DNA from: Agapanthus africanus
Taxonomy: Eukaryota; Streptophyta; Magnoliopsida; Asparagales; Amaryllidaceae
Length of the DNA: 64,000 nt
Direction of reading: 5' to 3'
Assembly (NCBI GenBank): GCA_030015575.1
Contig: JASDDO010000001.1
Span: 140,387,988-140,451,987 of the forward strand
Every line of letters starts with the position of its first letter. Position 1 is the stretch's first letter. The notes under the pieces are model-generated. The model was given only the letters and a program-made list of their open reading frames with translations. It was not told where the DNA came from and did no database searches. A program made the position numbers and the translations under genes. Shown here piece after piece: positions 1-12,474 of this stretch.

Positions 1-2049
1 GATGCGAGACTCGAACGGAGTTGAAATCAGTGCGACCACTGCAAAACCTATCATAGTTAGATGTCGGCTCAAGAAATAAAGAAAATACACGAACAATAGA
101 GTCTACTATACCGGCTGCAACAGGGGCAGAGTTGGGAGTATGGTGGCGCGACAATACCCTCGTCCCCTCCTTCAATTTATAAGGCTACAAGTAATACAAA
201 GAAGAATTAGCAATGAAATGGCTGCCTGTAGAAGAAAAGAAAAGACGTCGTTTAAAAAAACAGGGGACTATACTCACCCGCACCGGTAGGAAAAACGATT
301 TCCGACTGGAAGGAGAAGTGCGGGTTCAGCACTTGTTACAGATGATCGAAGAGAACTCCTGCAAGGTTACGATGATACATAGTCAGTACATGAAAGATAC
401 TGTCCCTGATTTAAATTAATCGCAAACCCATACCTTCTAGCATTTGAGAGGATATAAGAGGAGACGGAGGGGCAGCGACCGTCAAAACAACAGCTGGTGG
501 TGCTTCTTCAGGTGTCGCAATCTCAGCGCTCACCACACCTACATTTGAAAGGAACAAAATGTCATCAGAAGGGATTGCAAAACGAAAAGAATGTAGCGAC
601 CCAAGACCTACCAGATAGGTCATCAACCAAAACGGAGACGAAAGCATCGCCAAGCATCACGACTTCTTCGATCTCATTCGGGGGGATGGTTTCGCCGCCT
701 GTGGCTTCATCCCCTGATTTCACGAGGGCCGTCGTGACACTCGCAATGCCAGGCGATGGCAGGGAACCACAGGTGGAAAGAGCGGCAATTGGAGCAGTCC
801 CGGACTCCTGAGAAAAAGTAGTCGCTTCAGGCTCGGTAGTTGCTGTCATCTCGCCTGCCACCTCCTCACCCGGACTTGGCCCTGCAGGGTATGATATATG
901 AGAATCTGAAGATTAAACTCTAATAAAAGGACCCAGTGTTACGTTACCTTGGGTCGGCTTTTCAATTACTTCCCGAGCCGCGCGTACCGCTTGTCTATGA
1001 GTGGTAGATAGGGCGGCCGGAGCACCCTCTGAAGAAGCAGGGACATGGGAAGCAGCGCTCGAGCCTGCACCTACAGCCAAGGCGGCGTTACGTTCTCTTG
1101 CTGCACGTCTCCTGCGCTTCCTTTCTGCCTGGGCCGTGAGAGCCGATCTTCTTAAGACCTCCGACAAGGAGACGTCATCGTCCGAGCCAGGAGCTACCTC
1201 TAGAGCCGTTATGGCATCCGTCATCGGTTGCTTAAGTGAAGCCTCTTTTGGCGATACAAGGGGAGCTGGGACTTCGGTAGCCAGCCTTGGGAGCGTCGCC
1301 GCGTCACCACTCACGATTGGCACTGCACTTGGGATAACCTGAGTCAAAGTAGTCCCTGCAATAAGATGGAAAAGAAGAGTTAGTTTACCCATAAAAATGG
1401 GAATGGAGGCACAGTGAGCCAAAATATACCAATGCCCAAGAAAGTACGAAGCCTTTCCTCCTCTTTAAAAGTCTTGAGAGAAGCCGCGAGAGCTTCTTCA
1501 GTAGAGATGCCTGTTGAAGAAGAAGTGTCAGTCAAAGCATGATAATAAAAACATAACAGCGGAAAGATACGACTGAAGTCTACCTGACTGTGCAAGGGTG
1601 ACCAGTCCTGCTTTGTGGCTAGCTAATCGCTCGGAAGCTGCAATAGCAGCCTATAGATCAGTATCATCCAGCGTCATGAATAAGCCTTCGTTGGTCCCGT
1701 ATTCACTTATGCCCTCACTGTAAGGAGCATGAAGCTCCTGGCCAAGAACGACGTCAGTAGAGAAGAGCGACTTCTTTTTTTTCTGCGAATGAGTACCAGC
1801 AGCCGACAATACAAGCTTGCGCTTGGCGGGCAACTTTGGGCGACGAGTCCCAATTTCCGTACCCACCCCCGATTCAGGAGACGCCGCAGCTACCACTTTT
1901 ACAGGAGCATAAGGTTGGGGTAGCTAAGAGATAATACATGGTACCGCAGCCATAGCATCTTCCCTCAAGGGAGGACGTACAATGGTCCGTCGTTTCAAGG
2001 GAACGACACGGTTACCAGCCGGGGCGGTGCCTTTGCGATCAAGCAGCAA
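1..2049 (-). pseudogene. Antisense PMD gene, left copy, downstream exons (partial)
   Basis: This is the 3' portion of the plant-mobile-domain gene whose 5' part lies at 13808-12475 and 2547-2050. It reads on the minus strand and runs off the left edge. Visible pieces are a basic segment near 1890-1770 (a KRK cluster, then KKKK, possibly a nuclear-localisation signal), an acidic segment ending near 1651, an Arg-rich stretch near 1100-1150, and Ala/Pro/Val-rich low-complexity exons at about 1355-948, 881-612 and 538-434. Exons are separated by short GT-AG introns, minus strand: 1583-1511, 1429-1356, 947-882 and 611-539. Another donor-like site lies near 433. The right copy at 55134-56870 has the same order. 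Positions 1-200 show no clear exon. Function is unknown; I infer a decayed passenger gene of a Gypsy element. Confidence 0.6.
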
Positions 2050-2547
2050 TCACTTTTCTTCCCTAATAACGGCGCCCATTGAATGTTGATACCACGCCAC
2101 ATACACATTCAGGGCTTTCGGTACACAACTCGGTTCACTGATGAAGAAATTAGACCCTGTGTTTAGGCGCATAAAATGATGCAACACGCTCCGGATACCC
2201 TCTTTAGTAGCAGCCGGTTCTGCCAAGAAGGCTTCAAGTGGGACATCCTGATTATAGCTTAACTGCTGGGCAAAATGATGCAGGTTGTATCTCATAAACA
2301 ACGCCGAATTATTCTGCCTAAACACGAGAAAGTCCGGCCTGATGGAGTATACATGAAGAATCTCCTGAGCTTTCAAAACAGAGGCCCCATCTTTAAAGAT
2401 GTCCTGCAATGGCTGCACGGTCTTTGTGGATTCCTGGCCGACGGTCAGAATTTTATCAGTGAAGGTCATGCTATCTCTAACCCTGCACGGACGAAGGAGC
2501 AAACCCCTAGCTTCCCGCGGTGTCAGATTTACAATGGATGCGTCGAC
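2050..2547 (-). pseudogene. Antisense PMD gene, left copy, end of PMD core
   Basis: The minus-strand reading frame matches the right copy at about 54345-54830 almost residue for residue, including the shared runs TFTDKILTVGQES and LHHFMRLNTGSNFFISEPSC. It is the C-terminal half of the plant mobile domain (aminotransferase-like plant mobile domain family). The frame ends at TGA 2052-2050 where the right copy has CGA, a change expected from CpG deamination. Its upstream half resumes at 12475 because Copia E1 inserted between. The family occurs in plant nuclear proteins and in transposable elements; no biochemical activity can be read from the sequence. Confidence 0.75.
2543..2547. repeat. Target-site duplication TCGAC, left of Copia E1
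   Basis: TCGAC directly precedes the 5' TG of the E1 LTR and is repeated exactly at 12475-12479. This defines the insertion point inside the PMD gene. Confidence 0.95.
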
Positions 2548-4645
2548 TGTTGGAGATAGTGCCCTGAGAGTCAATTATTGGATCACAGGCATGTGATTGC
2601 AATGATTGAGGGAGGACCTATACCGGTAGAACAGTCTTACTCAAGATGATAGTATGCTATCTGGTTTATCTTTATTATCGTGTACAGCTTTAGGTGACCT
2701 TACAAGTCACTATTGCACGTTGATAGAGCCCTTAGGATTCTTGCTTGACTGCCAGCAGTATGAGGGCGATCATATACGTGGGAGCTGGGGTCTATAAGCA
2801 CATCCTTAAATGGTCCCTATTCGTGGGTGTTTTCGAGACAGGGCATCGATACTCCAGAGTAGACTAGTGTATACAGTCGAGACCCCGATGAGGGGCAGTG
2901 GCCGGTCTCACAAGGCACTGGTGTCAGTTGGTTCACCTAAGATGTATACAGGTGCTCATTGGGTTATGAGTACACCGGACATGACTCGCCGAGAACTTGC
3001 TAGTTGGTCTTATACCTGACGTCAGATAGCAGTTCCCTGGTGACATGTGTATAGGTTAGTTCATCGACCTGAGATCGTCATTTGTCTCGTGTGAGTTCCC
3101 ACTGTACTTTGATTACTACTCTACCACGCTCAAAGGAGACGTGCAAACAGGTTTTAGTTGGGTACAGTCCCAAGCCACATGGAGGCAGTGAGCAGATTTG
3201 CAGGGGTTCGTCTTTCCCGATATTGGGGGTGAGGTCGCGCTGTGTCTAGGAGAGCCATTACACAAAGTCCTTAGCCAAGGCAGGAGATTTACTGGTAGGT
3301 ATTCCAGCAGTATCTCAGTGTGTTCTGGACTACACTCCGACACGACTTGTACCGCTTTTGGGGGTCTGACTTTTACCAACCTCTTAGGCCCGACATGCGA
3401 TGCTCATAGATGAATGGACCGGACTGTACGGATATTGTCACTGACAGGCTCAGTAGGGTGTCAGGATGAGTTCGCTCATCGACGTCCCTTTTGGTCAATA
3501 CCTGGTAGCCCGTTACGTATGGCTAATACCTCTGATGTGCTAGTGGTTAAATCCACAACCAAGGTGTTGACGAGTCTTTAGAGTCCCCCACAGACCGTTT
3601 TCTCAAGTTCGAGAGAAACGCTGTAGAGGCTGTATGGAGATATGACAGGGTTTGATCAGATATGTGCGGTATTGCACGGATCATGATCGGACGGATTATA
3701 CCAGCGGGCTTTGGTTTAAGCCGGATCATAGTATTATAGAGTGTAGATTTTGTCTCATTGCATTTGTATTCGGTCGGAATACAAATGCGGGTATGTATAT
3801 ACAGTCGCGGAGTTTTCCTGTAATTTATTACGGGATCAGTTTTTTGAAGTTGCCAGTTTGCATTCCGTTTCGGCCAGTTTTCCTTTGTTCCTTCTTGGCC
3901 GGACTTTTCTGATGGAGGGGCTAATTTGCAGTTGTGCAAATTAGCATTGTGGAGGGGGGTTATTTGTATATGTGGCTTCATGATGGTTCTTGCATTATTA
4001 GATTCTTTTTCCATCTTCTCCTTTGCATTTATGAGAATGGATTTGGATTTGACCTTGAGGTGATATTATTTTCTCATTATCATCTTACATATTCTTTCTT
4101 GCATGATTCCTTTTTTTCTCTCCACCATTTTGGTAAAGGGGGCCGGCCACATTTGGGTGAGGTGAGAGGATTCATTTTTGGGTGTGGGGAAATTCTTCAT
4201 ATCATTCTTTGATCACACCTAAAATCAAAAAGTTCATTTTCACATCTTCTTCTCCTCCATCATACAAGGCAACTTCAACCCCATTGAGACAAACTATTCT
4301 ACACTAGTCTACAGCATTTCTTGGGCACGTCGGCTCGCCAACTTCATGCCCGACTTGCCTCGGTCCAGAGGTGGGAGCCCGTAAAAGAACCCGGCGATGT
4401 GGTTCCCGTTCCGACGAAGAGCTGAAGACCGGAGATTCCGCGAGGAGATCGGAGTGGAGGCGAAGACCGAAGGACACGGATCGCTTGGTATAGCTCTCTA
4501 CCCCATTTTCTAGTTTGCTAGAGTTAGGTTAATGGCCCGATCCGGGATTTTAGTGCGCGGTGGTGCCGGTTTCTAGGTTTTAGAAAAGTTTCGTTTCCGC
4601 ATTCCGGCGTCGGATTGACGGCCGGGGCGCCGCCGTGCACTTACA
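2548..4645 (+). repeat. Copia E1 5' LTR
   Basis: The sequence begins TGTTGGAGATAG and ends GTGCACTTACA, 2098 bp. It matches 10379-12474 with scattered substitutions and small indels (roughly 97% by eye). ORFs inside are mirrored in the second LTR and show no known domain. Confidence 0.93.
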
Positions 4646-4646
4646 C

Positions 4647-4660
4647 TGGTATCAGAGCCA
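4647..4660 (+). other. Primer-binding site of Copia E1
   Basis: TGGTATCAGAGCCA starts two bases after the LTR end. It is complementary to the 3' end of plant initiator methionine tRNA, the usual Copia primer. Confidence 0.88.
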
Positions 4661-6940
4661 CGCCATTAACCTAGTCTAGCTTGCTCTAACGTGTTTACAA
4701 GTTCGATCGAACGGATTTTCCAAAAACCGCGTTTCTTGTCACAGTTTCTGTCGAAATTTTTTAGTTGTCAAAAAAATATTTGGTATGTTGCAGAAATGTG
4801 TGCAGGGTTTTCTGAGAACACTGAAGAAAATTGGTACCATGATGCTACTGTAGCACTGCGTAACCGCGGCAAAAACCCTATTTTGGCCGCTTTTCCGCCG
4901 CCGAACAGTGGCTTCACTGCACCAAATTTCTTCAGTGGGTCTCTGTCTTGAAAATGGGGTTTTTGGTATATTCTTTTTAGGCCCAGATTTTCTTTGAGTG
5001 CTACAGTAGTGCTTGGGGCCCACTTCGGTAAATTTGATTGATCGAAGATTTTAAACATGTTAGTTCACAGTATTTACATTATATCTACGACCGTGAATGT
5101 CATTTGATCGGTAAATCCTGTCTAACTGCTATAGCCCTTTTAGACGGATTTGTGAACGTGACATTCATGTTGATGTTCTGTGTTGTGCCGTGATTTTGCG
5201 GATTTGTCGTAGGGATAGCCTGGATGCAATGTTAGTACAGTTTGGTTATTTATGTACATTTGATATTGCGGGGCGAGCGTCCGACATGTGGACTGCCGTT
5301 ACTGTCTGTTTGTATATTATTCTTTTGGGGCACGACCGGGCTGAGGTCGATGTACCCGTTGTATGTATATTTTACTTTCTGTACTAGGATTACCCTAAGG
5401 AGGGGTGCACGGATAGCCGGGTTCTAGAGGGCAACGAGCACGCATCTCATAGCATTGAGACGGAGGGGGCTTTACTCTAGAATTGGCGGGCTATTCGCCG
5501 CACTCATAGGGGGTACAGGTTGACCCAAGGAGGGGTGCCCAAGTTACCGGATTCCGTGAAGTGCTGGGTGGTCCATTCACGTTGCTGAAGGGGGCTGCCT
5601 CGCTTTAGGTTTTGGCGGGTAACTTGCCGCGCCCGTAGGGGTCTAAGATTTCATTGCACAGGCTATCCACACGACCAGGGGAACGTCGGGTTTCAGTAGC
5701 GGCTCTATGAAACCTGGGGATCCCAGATATCTGTATTGTTCTGTGATGCTTATTACATTTCTGTGATGTTGCATTTTATCATATCTTGAGCGAATATTAT
5801 ATATTGATATATATACTAGTAGATGTTGTATATGTTTTGCACCCACGCTAGTCCAGTCCCCGCTCTGTCGTTAGTTAAGTAACCTAACGGGTGATGACAG
5901 GACCTAGTGGCGAATGCGGGTGGCATATACGTACATCATTATTTTCATTCTTTATTGGTGTGATCAATTGATGGGACTGCGTTGATTCGGATCAATGCAA
6001 GCTAAACAAACCTATTCTGATGTTGTTGGAACATTTTTCAAAAAGCAGTTATTGCAAAGACGTTCTCTTTTATTTTGCACAGTGGTATTCGGTTATGAAT
6101 ATCCAGCACCTCAGTCGACGAGGCAAGGGCCGAGATCCCTTCACCGGGAGTGACCCCTTGGACAGAAGTTTGCGTCAGGGCAATAACTTCACTATAGTCG
6201 TTTACTTTTGCTTTGCATCGTGGTATTCAGTTGGAATATCCTGCACCTCATTCTATGGGGAAAGAGCCGAGATCCCTTCACTGGGAGTGACCTCTTTAGC
6301 AAAGGTTTTCGTCACTATATTTTTACAAAGCTATCCAGTTCCTTCAACGATATCAAGTTCATTACGTTAAAGATTTTTCGCCAGAAACCATTCGTAGCCC
6401 TCCGTCATTTCAGACGGGTAGCACGTAGTATTCATGCTATGTTTGTTGACCTTCGTCAAGGCATAGTGAATGGTAGCTGCTTGTTACCTTTCTGCTGCAT
6501 AGATAGATGCGTTGGTTTGGGACAGTCGTATAGCCTTGTTGACCTTCGTCAAGGGCTTGTACGGGTGGGTTCAAATTAACCTGGACAATAACAGGTAGAA
6601 CTTGACATGCGACTTATGATTTGTTGACTTTCGTCAAGGTCATAAGAGCATGGGGTAAAAATCACATCGGGAGTTTCTAAAGAAACTGAAACTTACCAGA
6701 TATGCGCATACCTTCTGGAGTGTGATAACGTGAGCGGATTTCGTCATGTTATCATGCGATGATAGTTGGATCCCGATTCCCACTGATGAGTTGGTTTACT
6801 CCTCGGGTGATCCCGACTAATTCTTCTTTCAGGTTTGGAGGAGAATTTGACGGTACAGTGGGAGGTTTCCTGATTAGATAAAGTGATAACCATTCTGATC
6901 AAGGTTAGAGTGCACGCTGAGTGTTTCTTTTCTCTCTCTC
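4661..6940 (+). other. Copia E1 untranslated leader
   Basis: This is about 2.3 kb between primer site and gag start. It has many short ORFs with no recognisable product. Blocks shared with the E2 leader (about 23555-26690) and E3 leader (42618-44675) include a CCGCTCTGTCGTTAG block near 5860, a GAGATCCCTTCACCGGGAGT block near 6130 that is repeated near 6270, the triple-hairpin module at 6437-6646, and a pyrimidine tract near 6925-6945. Confidence 0.7.
6437..6646 (+). other. Triple-hairpin module in Copia E1 leader
   Basis: Three stem-loops share an inner stem TTGAC/GTCAA with a 4-nt loop, each with a different outer stem. They lie at 6437-6466 (outer CTATG/CATAG), 6527-6563 (outer CGTATAGCC pairing GGGCTTGTACG with one bulge) and 6613-6646 (outer CTTATGA/TCATAAG). 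The same module occurs at 26051-26254 (E2) and 43980-44189 (E3) with pair-preserving changes. Confidence 0.75.
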
Positions 6941-6956
6941 TTTGGCAGCGACCATG
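6929..6956 (+). promoter_or_regulatory. Candidate 3' splice site and gag start, Copia E1
   Basis: A CT-rich tract runs into TTTGGCAG ending at 6948, followed by CGACC and ATG at 6954. E2 (acceptor AG at 26690-26691) and E3 (CAG at 44673-44675, ATG 44688) keep the same tract-CAG-CGACC arrangement. This looks like a splice acceptor just before gag. Spliced gag RNA is known in the BARE group; that it occurs here is inference. Confidence 0.45.
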
Positions 6957-7039
6957 ACCCGACCCTAAACTATGACTCAGTGACCAAGTTGACCGAATCT
7001 TCTTATAACACTGGCTTTTGGATTGTCAGAGTTGCATAC

Positions 7040-7823
7040 CTCATTGCCACTCCTACTTTTACCCTTTTCTCCAGGACACCCCGTACTACTACGAATGTCC
7101 ACTTCCATTGGATAAAACCATCGTATGGTTATATACGAACTCGAAGGAATTTATTCGAGAATGGTTTCCGGTTCTGGAGAAAACGAATATGACTATTCAG
7201 TTATCTTTTCCTTTTACCTTCTCTCAGGTTGCGAGTACTCCTTGGTTTAGGAGATAGTACACCTATTACGCAAATTGGATAGTCTTCTTCCAAACCTTAG
7301 GTTGGTGCCGAACGGTGGGGAATGAAGAAAACCAATTAGCATAACGATGGTGTACAGAAGGTATTAAGTAAAGACATATCAAGGGATTAGTAAGAGGGAA
7401 AAGTAAATTGCGACTGCTATTCACGACCAAACCAAGTATTTCTTCGCCAATCCCAAATCACCTTTGTATTTCTCCAGGACACTCCGTATCACTGCGAAGA
7501 TCCACAGTTTATTGGACACTCCATCGTATGGTTATATACGAACTCGAAAGGAACTTGTTCCAGTTCGGGGATGGATTCTGGTTCAGGAGAAATAGGAATA
7601 AAGTTTATTCGGTTGTCTTTTATCTTCATCTTCTCTCGCATTGCGAGTGCTCCTAGGATTAGGACAGTACACCCATTATTCTTATTGGATAGTCTTCTTC
7701 CAAACCATAGGCTGGTGCCGAAAGGTAGAGAAGGAAGAAAACCATTTAGCTTAAGAGGGTGTACAGAAGGTAATGACTAAAAAAATATAAAGAGATTTGG
7801 AGAAATGGAAAAGAATTATACGG
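7040..7823 (+). repeat. 403-bp tandem duplication inside Copia E1
   Basis: Segment 7040-7412 and segment 7443-7823 align along their length (shared CATCGTATGGTTATATACGA and GGATAGTCTTCTTCCAAACC), offset by about 403 bp. They have diverged by many substitutions, so the duplication predates the present insertion. It lies where the end of gag and the protease should be. Confidence 0.75.
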
Positions 7824-10368
7824 TTACAGTTGTGAATCTGGATAATGGAAGTGGCATTACTAGGAATACCGGGATACCCCATCGAAACATTTCAATGTTT
7901 CAGTTTCACTGTGTACTGTTAAAAGAAAACTTATTTCCCAATTAGACACTTGCTCCATGGTATGTATTTACTAGGTTTGATTCTCACATCTGTATGGTTT
8001 TACAGAAGATGAGTAGGAGTAAGTTATTGGGAATTAGGTGATCATCCTCATTATATCGGGATTCATTGTAATTGGTGATATTTGAGGAAGTCACTTGGGT
8101 TGTTTGCCGGACAGCAAATATTTGGTTTTCAATATCCGTTGTTATGCACCAATTTCAAATTGATATATCTGTACGCCTATTTTTATAGAGTGAGATATAT
8201 CCTTTTGAAATTATGTCTATGACATTTACCTATATCAGTGGATGGTTAGGTAAGGAGCATTAAACAGCGGTGTAATTCTTTATAACCATAAGTACAGCTT
8301 TCAACCTACGACACACAGTGAATGAGTTATTAGACTCAAGGGACTTATACAGAGTATTGTATGTTGTCCAGTGTCCATTAGGACAGAAGGGTTGGTCCTC
8401 GTACTATATTCGGTTTACTTATGACTTCTCTAGTTTTTAGACAAGTGTTTCGTAGAAACGCAGGGTCTGAGTTTGAGAAGTTATAGGTATATGAATAAAG
8501 TAGAGAACCAGGTATTGCAAGTATCGGTATTCTTCAAGGTGATCGAAGATGTAGATACTTGTGTGTGGTATTCAGTTAATAGTAATGATTAAGAGAACTT
8601 GCTTCTCTTTCAGGTTACTCATAATTGGAAGCATTCCTAAGTTGAGCAACGCTGATCGACCTCCTTCCATTTAGTTGACATGCACTGGAGACAGCTGCAT
8701 GATTTGAATCTGTTTCAATTAAATCAGTGCCTCTGTTTCTATATTGGATATAGAACAGTTCATATCTTGACATTGTTAAGGTACGGGGAGTTGTTCGGCT
8801 TATGCTTAAAACCAGACTCCGGATAACTCAAGGCACGTTTCTGTAATGGCAGTTTGTGGGTTAACCCGGGCTATGACGAGGGTTGATTTTCTACCGTCTG
8901 GAAGATCAATAGTGATATTGTTCTTGACTCGCCACAGTTTTAATAAAAATGGATTTTTTCAGAAAACAGTAGTGGGAGTATGGTAGAACTGGAAGTAATT
9001 CTAGAACCGCAAACGATTACTGAAGATTTGATAAGAACCTAAAGATTCAATCTGGTTTGACATTCCATTGGCCACTTCGCAGACATGATGGGTAACCTCA
9101 GGCACCCGAGAGGTACTCCAGTAGCCTCAAGGACGGTGACAGGGAGGTTCTTGTTTACCCAGACTTGCCATTGCTGTTGCTCCAGGCTGTGAGACCCGGC
9201 AGGAGGATGACTATAGCGTCGTTCTGAACTAGCTTTAGAAGTGTATGTCTATATGACTCTGCCAGAGGGTTGTCGTAGTCAGTGGGAGCAGCGGAAGCAT
9301 AGTGTACAAGTGGCTTATGTCTATTTATAGACTAAAGCAGATATAGCGGAGATAGATCATCTATTTTTGATGTGACAGTCATAGGTTTGACTTCATCAGA
9401 ATAGGGGATGGATCTGTTAAGAAGGTAGTAGGGTGTGATGTCCTGGTATTTGGATGACATACACAGAGTAGGAAATGTTATTCCTATACTACGATCGGTT
9501 ATACTTTGGTTGTCACACAGTGGTTTCTCCACATAGGAATTGGATATTATATCATACATTCTGGTTACTTGATCTATGGTTTTAGATATAGATTTGGGAA
9601 GCGTCCCAATCAGGGTACTTAGACAGCATTCTAAGAGTATTTAGAATGGACGACTCCAGACATGGTAGTGTACCTGCAGGTGATGGAGTCACCCTCTCTA
9701 AAGGTGTCTTATAGACTAAAGGGGAGAGGGATGTGCATGATCGGCATATCACTTGCTTAAGCAATTGAGTTGATCATGAGATGTCAAGTACCACACCAGA
9801 TATTGTTTTTGCACCAGATGCAATAAGTTGATATTGATCCAATCCTGGAGAAACATTCGGAAGCAGTTTTGGAACATAAGTTGATGTTCTAGGGATATGA
9901 TAACGGCAGCCTCTTTTGGGAGACGGTTATCATTCCAGGCTTCCAAGGTGACCTGGATGACAGAGTGACTGTCAGAGTTATAGTTTTCCCTCTGACGAGG
10001 GGCAGTAGTTTGGACAGGTAGTCCAAGCGGATACTGAGGGAGGCATGGCGCAGGATACTGATTAAGTTTAGTTGACGATACAGTCTAAGAAGTTTGGATT
10101 TGGAGTTCATTTATGAACTAGATCCCATCAGATATCCAGACACATTCTAAGACAGGTATTGCTCATTTCGGGAGATGGTTTTCTCCGCGAACTTAAGATA
10201 AAGAGAGACATAGAAAGAAACATCAGAGCGGATCCACTCACTGAGGCTATTCCTCGAACACATTAGTTTCGCAAACAGGTTTTGTGAGACTGATTAGTAG
10301 AGGAGTTGGGTGTTCGGTATCATACGGGCTGTGAGTATGAGACATCGCAATAATTAGCCTTGAGTGCA
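7824..10368 (+). pseudogene. Decayed Copia pol of E1
   Basis: No long frame exists. The integrase C-terminal region is recognisable near 8430-8640, next to its counterpart in E2 at 27630-27900. The RT region lies near 9270-9430, where TAGACTAAAGCAG and TTGACTTCATCAGAAT parallel the E2 RT (28690-28780). RNase H remnants lie near 10100-10330, where GCGGATCCACTCACTGAGGC parallels 29400-29430. Stops and indels are frequent throughout. Gene order matches Copia (integrase before RT). Confidence 0.6.
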
Positions 10369-10378
10369 AGTGGGAGAT
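10369..10378 (+). other. Polypurine tract of Copia E1
   Basis: The sequence AGTGGGAGAT directly precedes LTR2. The same AAGTGGGAGA tract precedes the E2 3' LTR at 29497-29506. Confidence 0.75.
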
Positions 10379-12474
10379 TGTTGGAGATAGTGCCCTCAGA
10401 GTCAATTATTGGATCACAGGCACGTGATTGCAATGATTGAGGGACTTATACCGGTAGGACAGTCTTACTCAAGATGATAGTATGCTATCTGGTTTATCTT
10501 TATCATCGTGTACTGCTTTAGGTGACCTTACAAGTCACTATTGCACGTTGATAGAGCCCTTAGGATTCTTGCTTGACTGCCAGCAGTATGAGGGCGATCA
10601 TATACGTGGGAGCTGGGGTCTATAAGCACATCCTTAAATAGTCCCTAGTCGTGGGAGTTTTCGAGACAGGGCATCGATACTCCAGAGTAGACTAGTGTAT
10701 ACAGTCGAGACCCCGACGAGGGGCGGTGGCCGGTCTCACAAGCCACTGGTGTCAGTTGGTTCACCTAAGATGTATACAGGTGCTCATTGGGTTATGAGTA
10801 CACCGGACAGGACTCGCCGGGAATATGCTAGTTGGTCTTATACCTGACGTCAGATAGCAGTTCCCTGGTGACATGTGTATAGGTTAGTTCATCGACCTGA
10901 GATCATCATTTGTCTCGTGTGAGTTCCCACTGTACTTTGATTACTACCCTACCACGCTCAAAGGAGACGTGCAAACAGGTTTTAGTTGGGTACAGTCCCG
11001 AGCCACATGGAGGCAATGAGCGGATCTGCAGGGGTTCGTCTCTCCCGGTATTGGGGGTGAGGTCGCGCTGTGTCTAGGAGAGCCATTACACGAAGTCCTT
11101 GGCCAAGGCAGGAGATTTACTGGTAGGTATTCCAGTAGTATCTCATGGTGTTCTGGACTACACTCCGACACGACTTGTACCGCTTTTGGGGGTCTGACTT
11201 TTACCAACCCCCTAGGCCCGACATGCGATACTCATAGACGAACGGACCGGACTGTACGGATATTGTCACTGACAGGCTCAGTAGGGTGTCAGGATGAGTT
11301 CGCTCATCGACATCCCTTTTGGTCAATACCTGGTAGCCCGTTACGTATGGCTAATACCTCTGACGCGCTAGTAGTTAAATCCACAACCAAGGTGTTGACG
11401 AGTCTTTAGAGTCCCCCACAGACCGTTTTCTCAAGTTTCAGGCGAAACGCTGTAGAGGCCGTATGGAGATATGACAGGGTTCGATCAGATATGTGCGGTA
11501 TTGCACGGATCATGATCGGACGGATTATACTGGCGGGCTTTGGTTTAAGCCGGATCTTAGTATTGTAGAGTGTAGATTTTGTCTCATTGCATTTGTATTC
11601 GGCCGGAATACAAATGCGGGTATGTATATACAGTCGCGGGGTTTTCCTATAATTTATTACGGGATCAGTTTTTTAAAGTTGCTAGTTTGCATTCCGTTTC
11701 GGCCAGTTTTCCTTTGTTCCTTCTTGGCCGGACTTTTCTGATGGAGGGGCTAATTTGCAGTTGTGCAAATTAGCATCGTGGAGGGGGGTTATTTGTATAT
11801 GTGGCTTCATGATGGTTCTTGCATTATTAGATTCTTTTTCCATCTTCTCCTTTGCATTTATGAGAATGGATTTGGATTTGACCTTGAGGTGATATTATTT
11901 TCTCATTATCATCTTACATATTCTTTCTTGCATGATTCCTTTTTTTCTCTCCACCATTTTGGTAAAGGGGGCCGGCCACATTTGGGTGAGGTGAGAGGAT
12001 TCATTTTTGGGTGTGGGGAAATTCTTCATATCATTCTTTGATCACACCTAAAATCAAAAAGTTCATTTTCACATCTTCTTCTCCTCCATCATACAAGGCA
12101 ACTTCAACCCTATTGAGACAAACTGTTCTACACTAGTTTACAGCATTTCTTGGGCACGTCGGCTCGCCAACTTCGTGCCCGAGTTGCCTCGGTCCAGAGG
12201 TGGGAGCCCGTAAAAGAACCCGGCGATGTGGTTCCCGTTCCGACGAGGAGCTGAAGACCGGAGATTCCGCGAGGAGATCGGAGTGGAGGCGAAGACCGAA
12301 GGACACGGATCGCTTGGTATAGCTCTCTACCCCATTTTCTAGTTTGCTAGAGTTAAGTTAATGGCCCGATCCGGGATTTTAGTGCGTGGTGGTGCCGGTT
12401 TCTAGGTTTTAGAAAAGTTTCATTTCCGCATTCCGGCGTCGGATTGACGGCCGGGGCGCCGCCGTGCACTTACA
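10379..12474 (+). repeat. Copia E1 3' LTR
   Basis: This is the 2096-bp second LTR, from TGTTGGAGATAG to CTTACA. It is followed by the TSD TCGAC at 12475-12479 and then by resumed PMD-gene sequence. Confidence 0.93.

Larger units (their letters stand above)
2548..12474 (+). mobile_element. Copia E1, complete but coding-dead LTR retrotransposon
   Basis: Two 2.1-kb LTRs (2548-4645 and 10379-12474) begin TGTTGG, end CTTACA and are flanked by a perfect 5-bp duplication. An initiator-Met-type primer site follows LTR1, and a purine tract precedes LTR2. The 5.7-kb interior carries a 2.3-kb leader, a gag-start region, and unreadable remnants of integrase, reverse transcriptase and RNase H recognisable by alignment to Copia E2. 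No pol frame survives. Long LTRs, a long leader and the RT style of its relative E2 suggest the Angela/BARE-like Copia group; that is an inference. It interrupts the left PMD gene. Confidence 0.9.

Noticed and set aside
3547..4212. Frames of 86-155 codons in the E1 LTR, mirrored at 11493-12041
   Set aside because: They are duplicated because they lie in LTRs, differ by frame between copies and show no domain.
4647..4660. Possible tRNA gene fragment
   Set aside because: It is a primer-binding site after an LTR; no cloverleaf surrounds it.
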